Below are positions 35,701 to 46,754 of a DNA stretch of 64,000 nt, one piece after another. A program made the position numbers and the translations under genes. The notes beneath the pieces were generated by a model. It ran no database searches and was not told where the DNA came from. It saw nothing but the letters and a program-made list of their open reading frames with translations. This stretch comes from Calamus simplicifolius (lineage: Eukaryota; Streptophyta; Magnoliopsida; Arecales; Arecaceae): contig UESW01004078.1 of NCBI GenBank assembly GCA_900491605.1, positions 890,286 to 954,285 on the forward strand, read 5' to 3'. The first letter of the stretch is position 1. The number at the start of each line of letters is the position of its first letter.

Positions 35701-36720
35701 CTGAACACGGGACCTTTGCCTCCAATAAATCTCCTACTGGCGGAGGAGGGAGTGGTGGAGAGCAAGGCTGGACCGGAGAGTAGTAAGGTCAGAGTCTAGA
35801 AGCCCACCAATCCGATCTTCCTTGTCCTGTAGAGAGGCAATAGTGTTCTCTAACTGCTCAATCTGCCTAACAATGTCACCAACCTCCTCTCTGAGAAAGT
35901 TTGTAAGTAGCATTCCCTCTAACTGAGGTACGCCAGACCTAAGAAATTAGGGAGCGGACTGCAGAATAAGAGGTCCAAAATTTCTCAAATTTAAACTGGC
36001 CTCTGCTCTGAATGACAGCATCAGTAGAAATTAGGATAGGACAATGATCAGAGGCAATCCGAGAAAGATGAGTGACAGTGGTAGAAGGAAAGGACCGAAT
36101 CCAATTGGCCGTGGTCAAGACCCTGTCTAACCGCTCTGACACTCTAGCAGCTCCACGACGATTATTGCACCAGGTAAAATGGGCACCCTGGAACCCCAAA
36201 TCCAGCAGATTAGCAGAGGCTATAAAAGTTCAAACTCCAAGATAGCAGCAGTTTCCACGAACTGCCTTCCCCCTCTCTTCTCATTAGCCTCCGTAATACA
36301 ATTAAAGTCTCCAGCACACAGGGCAGGAATGCCTTGAGAAAGCAGAGAGAGGAGCTCATCCCAAAGAACCCAGCGGGTCCGGAAGTCAGTGCTGGCATAA
36401 ACCCCAGACAGAAGCCACAGGGGCAGCGATCCCTCGGAAATAACAAGAGCCACTTGCTGGCCGCAGAAATGAAAAGCATCAACTCTGATATCAGCAGACC
36501 TCCACAACACCAAAATGCCGCCAGATAGTCCGTCGGACTCAATAGCATAAGAAGACCATGATCTAGATATCTGTCTTCTAACAGAAGCCAAACTATCACC
36601 AGACAACCGAGTCTCCAGCAAGACGCAGATATCACAAGTATGAAGCTGCATCAGTCTCCCAAAAGAGGAGCGAAACGAAGGTTTCAGGGCTCCTCTAACA
36701 TTCCATATGAGGATCTTCAT
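32701..36720 (-). pseudogene. LINE ORF2: endonuclease, reverse transcriptase, RNase H (broken)
   Basis: From ATG at 36,720: APE-type endonuclease with MKILIWNVRGAL, LLETRLSGD and GDFNCITEANEKRGG, continuing after a frame change at 36,210 to 35,939 with RLDRVL and SDHCPI. The reverse transcriptase at 35,343-34,534 has FRPISLCTTLYKI, KMDMERAYDRVGWDFL, GLRQGCLLSPFLF and the catalytic box FADDC. A zinc-knuckle reverse-transcriptase tail (zf-RVT, WKLPIHHRVRLFIWKL) lies near 33,600. RNase H at 33,195-32,701 has KINFDGSV, LAELYAAWAGI, EGDS and the stop after HHSGFWF. Frame breaks occur near 36,205, 35,930-35,345, 34,530-34,380 and 33,420-33,195. The protein would nick target DNA and copy the LINE RNA; this copy is dead. 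Confidence 0.92.
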
Positions 36721-38512
36721 TCAGAAGGTGGGGGGCCACCACATCCCCTAACAACTCAGTAGCAAATGAACAGGTTGTAGGGATCACTGCTTCCAAGGGA
36801 CACTGATCCGGAGTATCCATAACATCTGCTGTGACTTTCGGTTGAATGGCTTGTTTAAGTAGAGAAACTACAGTATCATGGGACAGACCCTCCTCCTGCA
36901 TCATCTGGGGGGCGTCCGAGTGTTCATCTAAGCCCCGAGCCTCCGTAGTTTGATTAGTCATAGACCCGAAACCCCGAAAGGTCTCAGGTCCATTAACCTC
37001 AGCCATGGGCACCGATAAAGTGAGGGAGGATTGCACTCTTCTTTTCCCCGGAAGTTTCCCTTTTCCTTTCCGATTAATGGGAATAACCCATGGGGCCAGA
37101 GATTCAACAGGTTCAATAGGTCGAGCCCGCTTGAGTGGGCCCGGATTGGCTTCTTTGTGGCTCTTCGACCTACCAGTCGATTTGTCGGAGCCCAGCAAAG
37201 CAAAGGGGTTGATTGATATCACTGATGACTGTTTCAGAGAAGTATGAATCTCAGCTGAGGCTTCAATGGAAACCGGCACAGCATGCCCCCTCTCAGATGA
37301 CACAGGTAACAGGGAGACTGGCACATCTTTGGAACCCCCCCCCCCTGAGGCATTTTGCCCATCAACACCCGAACCATGGGACTTCCCTAAATTAACCTTC
37401 CTGCCTCCAGTACCATTCTACGCACCAGAGCAGAGGCCCTCGTCCTCAGGCACCAAAGCCCTACGAGGTCTCCGAGCAAACTTCTTCGGAGTTTGCCAAG
37501 CGTCCGAATAACCAGCCTCCCACCCCGCTTGCTGGACCATTGAAGCAGGACCAGCGACTGTAGCCGGAGAGGAACGCCGCCGCCGGAGGGCCACCATCCA
37601 AGGCCCGAATTGCAGACAGTCGAAGGAAGAAGCATCAGACGGAGAAGAAGAGCATTGGCCCGCCGTGTGCACCGATCCACAGGAAGCGCATATACCCTCC
37701 AAATGCTCGTAGATGAACTGTTGCCAGAACGGCAACGCAGAGCCACGAATCCTTGCTCCCGGCCTGAGGGGTTTGCTCAGGTTCACCCGAACACAGGCGC
37801 AAGCAAACCCTCCTCTCTTTCTTTCCCTGGTAGCATCATCTATGTATTGGAAGACGCTTGCAACCGAGATGATTGAGCTGATAATCTCCTCTGACCAGTA
37901 CTCTATCAGAAGGGAAGGCAGCCGTATCCACAACAAAGCAGAGGCCAAAGCACCTTCCGACGGCACAAATTGAGGACGCCATTCCTCCATTGCAAGCAAC
38001 TGACCATTGGCCATCCAAGGTCTAGCAAGAGCAGTCTCCTTAGCTGAAGAATCAGCGAATCGGAAAAGGTAATGGCGGTGGGCCAAGCTGACGACTTCCA
38101 CATTGCCAGAAATCCCAGCTAGCCGGAACTCCCTCAGAATGGCCTCCGATGGAATCCAGTGCGAGAGACTCCGCGCTATCACCGCCTTCAACCTCCACTC
38201 CGAAGATTCATCCTCCAAAATCCGGGCCGAGACCTGGATCACCTCCGAAAACCTCCGTTCCAGAGCCTCGACTTCTGCCGGAGAGGATGAAGACGCCACC
38301 CATTCAAAACGACTGTCGAGCCTCCGATTCCAAGCCCCCGCCCCCGTCCTACCTCCATCCGAAGCCACTGGGTTGACATTCGGGATGAAACCCATCATCC
38401 ACAGGAAGCAATCAGTCCGGCACCGACGATCACCGGAGATCGAATGCCAAAAGTCCGGAAGCACGAATCTAAAAGCAGCAACATAAACAGAGCACGCAGT
38501 CGCCAGATGCAC
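36695..38512 (-). pseudogene. LINE ORF1 (DUF4283/CCHC nucleic-acid-binding), broken
   Basis: The first frame (38,512-37,418) has a DUF4283-like RNA-binding fold in its middle (ALARPWMANGQLLAMEEW, LLWIRLPSLLIEYW) and then a zinc knuckle CASCGSVHTAGQC. That knuckle has spacing C-x2-C-x3-H-x4-C, one residue shorter than usual. The second part (37,324-36,695) is a low-complexity tail ending just past the start of ORF2, a short overlap in a different frame. A frameshift near a C-rich run at 37,340 separates the parts. The protein would package LINE RNA. Confidence 0.83.
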
Positions 38513-38567
38513 GAACTCTAAAGCACTAACTCTCCTCTGCCGTGGCCAGGCTTTTTTGAGGTTCTTT

Positions 38568-39403
38568 GCTGCTTCATAGGAAGCACGTATGATGCTACCT
38601 TGGAAGGAACAGGTAAAAGCTGTCTATCTTTCAGAAATTTAGATGAGAAAAGATCCAGATACTTAAAAGATGTTTTTTTTTTTTTGAATAAAATAGGATG
38701 TTTTACCTTAGCAAAGAAAAACCAAGGACAGTCATAATAAGCTTAAAAGCTAATTAGCAGTTTCAAAATTGTTCATATTAAGGTGCAGGTCCTCAAATTA
38801 ACAGAATAAACCTCAAGGTGGTTCTCAAAAGGATGTCAGTGGATATGTTTAAATTGTGATTCAAAGAAAAGTAAGATCAAATGTCTCAAACATTTGAGAA
38901 GATATATGTGCCATGACTCTGGAATCTTTTGCAGTCTGAAAATCATATAGTTGATGTTTTCAAGTAATGATCATACCAACTCATTCAGGTGGTTTCAATT
39001 TAGTGATATGAGAATCACAAGATTGAATTGACTTGCCTGGCTTCATTATGAATTGGTGGATCACAAGGATATCTTGGCTACTTCTGCAATTGCTTGATAA
39101 ATTTATTTCATGGTATTCCATAGGTTGTTAAGTTTTTCCGCTTATATATTTCCGTTTCTTGTACTGCTCTGATATATAGTTTATTCACTACTGATCTTTA
39201 GCTTTATCTTAATTTTCCTCCCATAACTTTTGCCAAGAAACTCCTAGATTAAATTTATCAAGAAACCACTACAAGAAGCATTATTGGATTCACTTGGGAA
39301 GCAGTTCCCACGGTTCCACAAGCAGTACCGTTAGATTTTTCAGATAAATTATGAAATCTGAAAAGTTAACAAGGCTTCCTTCAACGTTGCCGGCCTAAAT
39401 GAT
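38568..39403. other. non-coding interval with CACTA-like end at 39,267
   Basis: No gene was recognised. CACTACAAGAAGCATTATTGG at about 39,267 looks like a CACTA terminus (plus orientation) and is followed by a short inverted pair CAGATAAATT...AAATCTG. The interval is then cut by the copia insertion at 39,404. A matching right terminus was not found, so this is tentative. Confidence 0.4.
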
Positions 39404-40285
39404 GTTAAAAATTATAGTATAATATATTTCAATATCCAAAAGTTTCCTTCCCTCCAAAATCAATATTCAAAAATTTTTCTCTAAAAGCTTACCCTCCTTT
39501 TGTCATAAAACCATTCTTTTAGTCCCACATGGAAAACATAACAAAACTTACTCTTACTTATATATGTGTTACTCTCTTTCTTGATTGAATTGGTGTGAGA
39601 AAGCTCACGCACGCGCGAGCCGGGCCAAGCCCAATGCAAATCGGTGGAGCCGATTTCGAAAACCAGTTAATTGGGCGCATCGCGTGTGATCATCGCGCGC
39701 ATGGGGGGTGCAAATCCCGTCCGTAGGATGCACGTGTGATAAGCAAGATTTTTTTTTTTTATTTCGTTATTTGACTGATTGACCCCTGATGAGTCATTTG
39801 ACTAATTGACCGTTGGACTTCTTTGACTAATTGACCGAACGTTGGACACTGACCGACCCGCGACCTTTGGAATCCAACGGGAATTGAATTCATTCGTTGC
39901 TTTCAACCGGTGTTTGCTTCTTTATAAATATTCGAAACAATGCCGGTGATTATTCATTCAATTTCAAATTCATTTGATTTTATCCTTATCCAGAGATCCA
40001 TTCTTCCGTCCTTATCCAGAGATTCATTCCTTTGCTTCATTCTTATCCAGAAAGAAGGAACTCATTCGATTGTTCATCCTCTTCTGACATTGATGTGTGC
40101 ACGCCTGTTAAAAGACTCACTATTGTTGTATCCTAGAGGGTAGTCGTGTTCTGATCTTCAGCATCGAGATATTATCTCCGAGAGGTGTGAATCTACTCTT
40201 AAGGACAGTGCCCTGCATGCCACAGCAACTTCTCAAATAGATAAGATCTTTTCGGGTACTATCTTTTCTTCTTACTTATTCAACA
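39404..40285 (+). repeat. copia 5' LTR
   Basis: TG...CA ends; homologous along its length to 44,772-45,688 and 52,136-53,051. A TATAAATATTCGAA motif near 39,923 is a plausible promoter TATA box and is conserved in all three LTR copies. Confidence 0.9.
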
Positions 40286-40301
40286 ATCTTAAGAATAGAT
40301 T

Positions 40302-43300
40302 ATGGACTCTATTATGATTGCTGCTACTAAGTCCTTTCCCGATACATCCAAGATTGAGCAATTTACTGGTTCCCATTATAAACGTTGGCAAGAAAAAATA
40401 TTTTCAATATTAGACGTACATAATATTGGATATGTTTTGACTGATCCTAAACCTGAGAAAGAGGAGGACCTTCTAACCTGGGAAAAGGCTAATAGAATAT
40501 GTAGGCATACTATTCTTAGTACTCTATCTAATGAACTATTTGATATTTACTATCCTATTAAATCAGCCTCTGAGATTTGAAAAAGCCTTAAAAGAAAATA
40601 TATTCTTGAAGATGCCGGTTCTCAAAAATTTGCTATAGGAAACCTTTTTAACTTTACCATGTCAGAAGATAAGGATGTGTTATCTCATATCCATGCTTTC
40701 CATGTTCTAATAGATGACCTTAAAAATGAAAATATTATTATTCCTGATGTTTTTATTGCTGGATCCCTAATTGAAAAATTACCTGAATCTTGAAAGATTA
40801 TAAGAATAATTTAAAGCATAAAAGAAAGTCTATGTCCCTTGAAGACGTTATTGTGCATATTAGGATTGAAGAGCAAAACAGAGCCCGAGAAAAGATAGAA
40901 AAGGCTAAGGAAATGACTAGTAAGGCTAATCTAATAGAGGATGGATCTAGTAAGGATAAACATAAGTCCTATAAGCCCAAACATAGAAACCATTACAAGA
41001 AATATGATAAGAAGCCTCATTTTCAAAAAAGTCAAAATTTTAAGAAGAAAAAGGGATCTGGCTATGTTTGTGGGAAACCAGGACACCATGCTGCCCAATG
41101 CAGGTTCAGAAAAATTAATGATGCTCCATCCAAACCAAAGGCTAACTTGATGGTTGGAGAAGATGTGATTGCTGCAGTTGTTAGCGAGACCAATATTGTT
41201 GCACATACAAAGGACTGGGTGATGGATTCTGGAACCACTCATCATATATGTGGCGATAGAAATGCATTTGCCTCCTATATCCCACTGCCAGAAAGAGGAG
41301 CAAGTCTTCATAGGCAACTCAAAGTCTTGTTCAGTGATTGGCAAAGGAAAAATCTATCTAAAATTGACTTCTAGAAAAGTCCTTTCAATTGGAGATGTGC
41401 TACATGTGCCGGACATCTGTGTGAACCTGATTTCTGTGGCCTTGCTTGGGAAAAATGGTGTTAAAGTGTCATTTGAGTCCGACAAAGTTGTCATGACTAA
41501 ATCTGAAAATTTTATTGGGAAAGGATATTGTAACCAAGGCCTATTTGTATTAAATGTACTCAAAGTTATGAATGAAAATGCATCATCTTCTTCTGCTTAC
41601 TTGCTTGACTCTATTAATCTTTGGCATGGTAGATTAGGACATGTTAATTACTCTTATATTAAAAGAATGAAACAATTAGGTTTGTTAAATAACATGTCTA
41701 CTTCTTATGATCATGAAAAATGTCAAACATGTGTAGAGTCTAAATTAACCAAAAGGAGTTGCAAATCTATTTATACAAGAGAAACTGAATTGTTAGAATT
41801 AATTCATTCTGACTTAGGAGATTTAAAAGGTAATATGACTAGAAGTGGAAAGAAATATATATTACTTTTACTGATGATTTTTCTCGTTATGCAATGGTAT
41901 ATCTTTTAAAATCAAAAGATGAAGCCTTTGAAATATTTCTAAAATATAAGGCAGAAGTTGAAAATCAATTAACAAGAAAAATAAAAAAGACTTAGATCTG
42001 ATAGAGAAGGAGAATATGATTCTACTCCTTTTAATGAGTATTGTGCACAACACGGTATAATTCATGAATTTACTCCTCCTTATTCACCGGAATCTAATGG
42101 AGTGGCTGAGAGAAAGAATAGAACACTTAAAGAAATGATGAATGCATTGCTCCTTAGTTCTGGTGCACCCATGAACTTGTGGGGGGAAGCCCTTCTTTCT
42201 GCTTGTTTTATTCAAAATAGAATTCCTTATAAGAAAACCAATAAAACACCCTATGAGTTATGGAATGATCATTTACCAAGTTTTAAATATTTAAAAGTAT
42301 GGGGTTGTTTAGCAAAAATCTTGCTTCCTGAACCTAAAAAGAGAAAGTTAGGATCTAAAACCTTTGATTGTATGTTCATAGGTTATGTTCAAAATAGTCC
42401 TACAAATAAATATAGTGCAGCCTATAGGTTCTTGTGATTAAAAGTGAAAATAATATCATGGAACCTAATATTATAGTCAAAATGAAAGATGCAGAATTTT
42501 TTGAACATATCTTTCCTATGAAAACCTCCTTAGAAAGACCTTCTAGACCACAAGTGGTTGAACCTAATTTAAAGTCTGATGACATTCAAGAGCTAAGGAG
42601 ATCCAAGAGAATCAGAAAGGAAACCAATCTAAGAGATGATTTTTATACTTTTCTTGTTGATAATGATCCTCAAACCTATTTTGAAGCAATTTCATCTCCT
42701 GATGCTATATTTTGGAAAGAGGCTATAAATAATGAGATAGAATCCATCATGAACAATCATACATGGGAATTAGTAAGTTTACCCCCTGGAGCTAAAACTA
42801 TTGGGTGTAAATGGATCTTTAAGAAAAAACTAAAGCCTGATGGTTCTATTGAAAAATTTAAGGCAAGGCTGGTTGCAAAAGGTTATTCTCAAAAGAAAGA
42901 TATTGACTACTTTGATACTATTGCACCTATGACAAGAATAACTTCTATTAGAGTCTTGATTGCTCTTGCATCTATTCATAAATTAATAATTCATCAAATG
43001 GATGTTAAAACTACATTTCTTAATGGAGACCTAGAAGAAGAAATATATATAGATCAACCTGAGGGTTATGTTCTTCCTGGTAATGAGCATAAAGTTTGTA
43101 AATTAATTAAATCTTTGTATGGCTTGAAACAAGCACCAAAATAATGGCATGATAAGTTTGATAAAGTGCTAGTGTCAAATGGATATTAAATTAATAATGC
43201 TGATAAATGTATTTATTCTAAAGTTGTTAATCATGAATGTGTTATAATTTGTTTGTATGTGAACGATATGCTCATAATTGGCACTAATTTTGATATTGTG

Positions 43301-44213
43301 ACTAGCACCAAAATGTTCTTGACTTTGAATTTTGATATGAAAGATATGGGAGAAGCAGATATGATTTTAGGAATTAGACTTGTAAAGAAGTCGAATAGTA
43401 TCATGCTTTCACAAAAACATTATGTTGAGAAAATCTTGAAAAGGTTTTCACATTTTGATTGTAAGCCTGTGAGCACCCTTTATAATGCTAATTCACAGCT
43501 TAAGAAATAAAAGCAATGGTGTCTTACAATCCAAATATTCTCAAATTATTGGTAGTCTTATGTATTTGATGAACTGCACTCGACCTGACATTGCTTATGC
43601 TGTAAAAAGACTAAGCAGATATACCCAATGTCCTAACAAGGATCATTGGATTGCATTACAAAGAGTGCTTAGATATTTGAAAGGAACCATGAGCTATGGT
43701 TTAATGTATTGTGGGACTCCTACAGTATTAGAAGGGTATTGTGATGCTAACTGGATTTCAGACTCTGATGAGATGAAATCCACTAGCGGATATGTGTTTA
43801 CCCTTGGAGGAGGAGCAGTGTCATGAAAATCATCTAAGCAAACATGTATAGCTCGGTCTACAATGGAATCCGAGTTTATTGCCTTGGAGAAGGCTGGGAC
43901 TGAGGCCGAATGGCTCATGAATCTTTTGGTAGATCTTCCCATTTGGATGAAACCAGCTCCATCTATGTCTATACATTGTAATTGTCAGGCTGCCATAGCT
44001 AAAGCTAAAAATAAAATTTATAATGGGAAGAGTAGACATATATGTCTAAGACATAATATTGTGAGGCAGCTTATTAATGATGGAATAATATCCTTGGATT
44101 ATGTAAGGTCAGAGTTGAATTTGGCTGATCCTCTGACTAAGCCTCTAAGCAAAAAGCTTGTGAGAAATACATCGAGGGAAATGGGATTATACCCAGATCA
44201 AAAGTTGAAGTGA
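40302..44213 (+). pseudogene. copia gag-pol (TNT1-94-like), broken
   Basis: ATG 40,302 starts a UBN2-type gag. It has TGA in place of expected Trp at 40,577-40,579 and near 40,791. A zinc knuckle near 41,062 (VCGKPGHHAAQC) has lost its first Cys. Protease DWVMDSGTTHHIC lies near 41,216, with a frameshift near 41,300. The integrase zinc region WHGRLGH...CQTC is at 41,623-41,750; core pieces run to 42,437 with further frameshifts near 41,855 and 41,990. Reverse transcriptase is at 42,434-43,510; its catalytic box reads YVNDM where the downstream duplicate reads YVDDM. RNase H pieces (DIAYAVKRLSRYTQC, ARSTMESEFIALE) run to 44,213. Stops TAA at 43,142 and TGA at 43,824 fall at a Gln and a Trp position. 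Confidence 0.9.
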
Positions 44214-44771
44214 TGGTAACCCAACCTTCATGAACGAAGATCCCGGGAAGAAGGTTCATATGGAAAAACAATTCACTGGACAACTTGGAGTATACTATCA
44301 TAATTATTTATATTGTGAAATCCCTTTCTATGGTGTGAGATAGTATTCTGCAGTGTTTAGGTTGAACTAATATGTGAAGTTCTTAATGGATGTCATAGCC
44401 TAATTTGGATGGTATACAAAACTGCAGTGTATACTTGATAACAATCCACCTATATGAGTATGGAGGTAGTGGCCGCTTCTTATGAGACTTAGGTGAGATC
44501 TCTAGAGTACTCATGAATATCCAGGTAGACGCATGGCCAAAACGTGTCAACCCGCTTGAACAACTGAATTCTGAGAGATGGAATGTGAGTTATAAGTCAA
44601 TGATCCAATAAAAGAAGGATTGTTCATAGAAACTTAGTTTCACCAACCTTTTATGGATTACACTTATTTTCTTTATGCCTGATTCATAGTCACACACCAT
44701 GGCTTATGCATTACATTCTTAAAGTTCCTTCTAAAGTTTGTCATCTTTTGAATATTGAAATAATGGAGGAT

Positions 44772-45688
44772 TGTTGGAAATTATAGTATAATATATTCCA
44801 ATATCCAAAAGTTTCCTTCCCTCCAAAACCAATATCCAAAAGTTTCCCTCCAAAAGCTTACCCTCCTTTTGTCATGAAACCACTCTTTTAGTCCCACATG
44901 GAAAACATAACAAAACTTACTCTTACTTACATATGTGTTACTCTCTTGCTTGGTTGAATTATTGTGAGAAAGCTCACACACGCGCGAGCCGAGCCAAGCC
45001 CAATGCAAATCGATGGAGCCGATTTCGGAAACCAATTAATCGGGCGTGTCGCGTGTGATCATCGCGCGTAGGGGGTGCAAATTCCGTCCGTATGATGCAC
45101 GCGTGATAAGCAAGATTTTTATCCTTTTTCATTTTTATTTTTCTTTTTATTTCATCATTTGACTGATTGACCCCTGATGAGTCGTTTGACTAATTGATCC
45201 GTTGGACTTCTTTGACTAATTGACCGAACGTTGGACGCTGACCGACCCGCGACCTTGGAATCCAACGGGAATTGGATTCATTCGTTGCTTTTATCCGGTG
45301 TTTGTTTCTTTATAAATATTCGAAGCAATGCCGGTGATTATTCATTCAATTTCAAATTCATTTGATTTCATCCTTATCTAGAGATCCATTCTTTCGTCCT
45401 TATCAAGACCAAAGAAGTCCAGAGATTCATTCCTTTGCTTCGTTCTTATCCAGAAAGAAGGAACTCATTCGGCTGTTCATCCTCTTCTGACATTGGTGTG
45501 TGCATGCTTGTTAGAAGACTCGCTGCTGTTGTATCCTGGAGGGTAGTCGTACTCTGATCTTCAGCACCGAGATATTATCTCCGAGAGGCGCGAATCTACT
45601 CTTAAGGATAATGCACTGCACGCCAAAGCAACTTCTCAAATAGATAAGATCTTCCCGGATACTATCTTTTCTTCTTACTTATCCAACA
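44772..45688 (+). repeat. copia 3' LTR
   Basis: Preceded by the purine tract AATGGAGGAT and ending ATCCAACA, then target duplication AATGA. Matches the 5' LTR and the third copy at 52,136. Confidence 0.92.
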
Positions 45689-46467
45689 AATGATTCAGAA
45701 GGACATGATCAAACACTAAGAGGTTGTGATCAGGATTTTTAAACCATGGATACCGGTTTTCCAGTGCCAACTTAAACCATGGATGATTATAATGGCCAAA
45801 GAAAGTCTAATAAATAACAAAGAAAGTTAAAGAACCTGTTCAAGGGATTCAAAAGGAGTTGTGGGTTTGATTGAGATGCAACACTACATTGTCCCTCCAA
45901 AGAGTAACTCAAAAAGGACAAAAAAAAAAATTATGCTCCTGCCATTGGAGATGGTTGGACATTAAAATGATGGAAAAATAGAAACAAAAGCCATCACAAT
46001 GACAAAAGGACTTTATGTTTAAGAGAGTTCTACCATTAGTCCGACCGGTGACTGGCCAATCAATCACGGACTGCAAGCTTAAGAAGAACTAGTTACATGC
46101 CCATGCAAGGATTATCTTTAAATACTAATTAAAAAAGGGCTTTAAAGCATGATCTGAATCAACCATGATGGAAAAGAAAGCTAACAGTTAGAAGTATTCT
46201 ATAAAATTAATGTAAAAATGAAAAGCTGTTTACAGTCTGAATGATAGGGAAAATCAACAGTGGACCTCATAATACTTTCTTATCAGATTTTTCATTATTA
46301 GAAATCAAAGATTGTTTGAAAACCTTAAATAAATATCGATCAATTACACAAACAATAACGCATAGCTTTAACTAATCTGATTAAGTAAAAGAGACATATG
46401 GCACAATCTCATGGGACAATAATTAAGTAAGAAAGACACATGGTGCAATCACGTGAAACGAAAGATA

Positions 46468-46470
<3 letters not shown>

Positions 46471-46520
<50 letters not shown>

Positions 46521-46530
46521 AGAGAGAGAG
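46471..46530. repeat. (TA)n(GA)n microsatellite, copy 1
   Basis: An uninterrupted TA run is followed by AAAGAGAGAGAGAG. The equivalent in copy 2 (53,831-53,875) has a shorter TA part and a longer GA part. Confidence 0.95.
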
Positions 46531-46710
46531 ATGGATCTGACTATATTCGAATGTAGCTAAATTAGTTTTTTCACCTTTCGATCCACAGTTCTCGAAGCCA
46601 TTTCATTTTTTTTCATTTTTTTCTATCTTTGGGATTCGTAAACTTTATGAATTTAATGATAAAAAAGGTGATCAAATTTATACTTAGCTATATTCGAATG
46701 TAATCAAATT

Positions 46711-46752
<42 letters not shown>
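46711..46752. repeat. (TA)n microsatellite, copy 1
   Basis: TA dinucleotide run; the copy-2 equivalent at about 54,063-54,094 is shorter. Confidence 0.95.

Positions 46753-46754
<2 letters not shown>

Larger units (their letters stand above)
32598..38555 (-). mobile_element. L1-type LINE, near full length, 12-bp target duplication
   Basis: TTGAGGTTCTTT occurs exactly at 32,586-32,597 and 38,556-38,567. Between them lies a 5.96-kb minus-strand LINE with ORF1 (38,512-36,695) and ORF2 (36,720-32,701). A short T run after the left repeat corresponds to a short poly(A) tail. Order ORF1, endonuclease, reverse transcriptase, zf-RVT, RNase H is that of plant L1 elements. Both ORFs are broken. Confidence 0.93.
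39404..45688 (+). mobile_element. complete copia retrotransposon with two LTRs, broken
   Basis: The 5' LTR 39,404-40,285 (TGTTAAAAATT...CAACA) and 3' LTR 44,772-45,688 (TGTTGGAAATT...CAACA) are flanked by the 5-bp target duplication AATGA (39,399-39,403 and 45,689-45,693). The 5' LTR is 882 bp and the 3' LTR 917 bp; the difference is mainly a T-rich stretch. gag-pol lies between. No TGGTATCAGAGC-type primer site follows the 5' LTR: only 16 bp separate it from the gag ATG. Confidence 0.93.
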
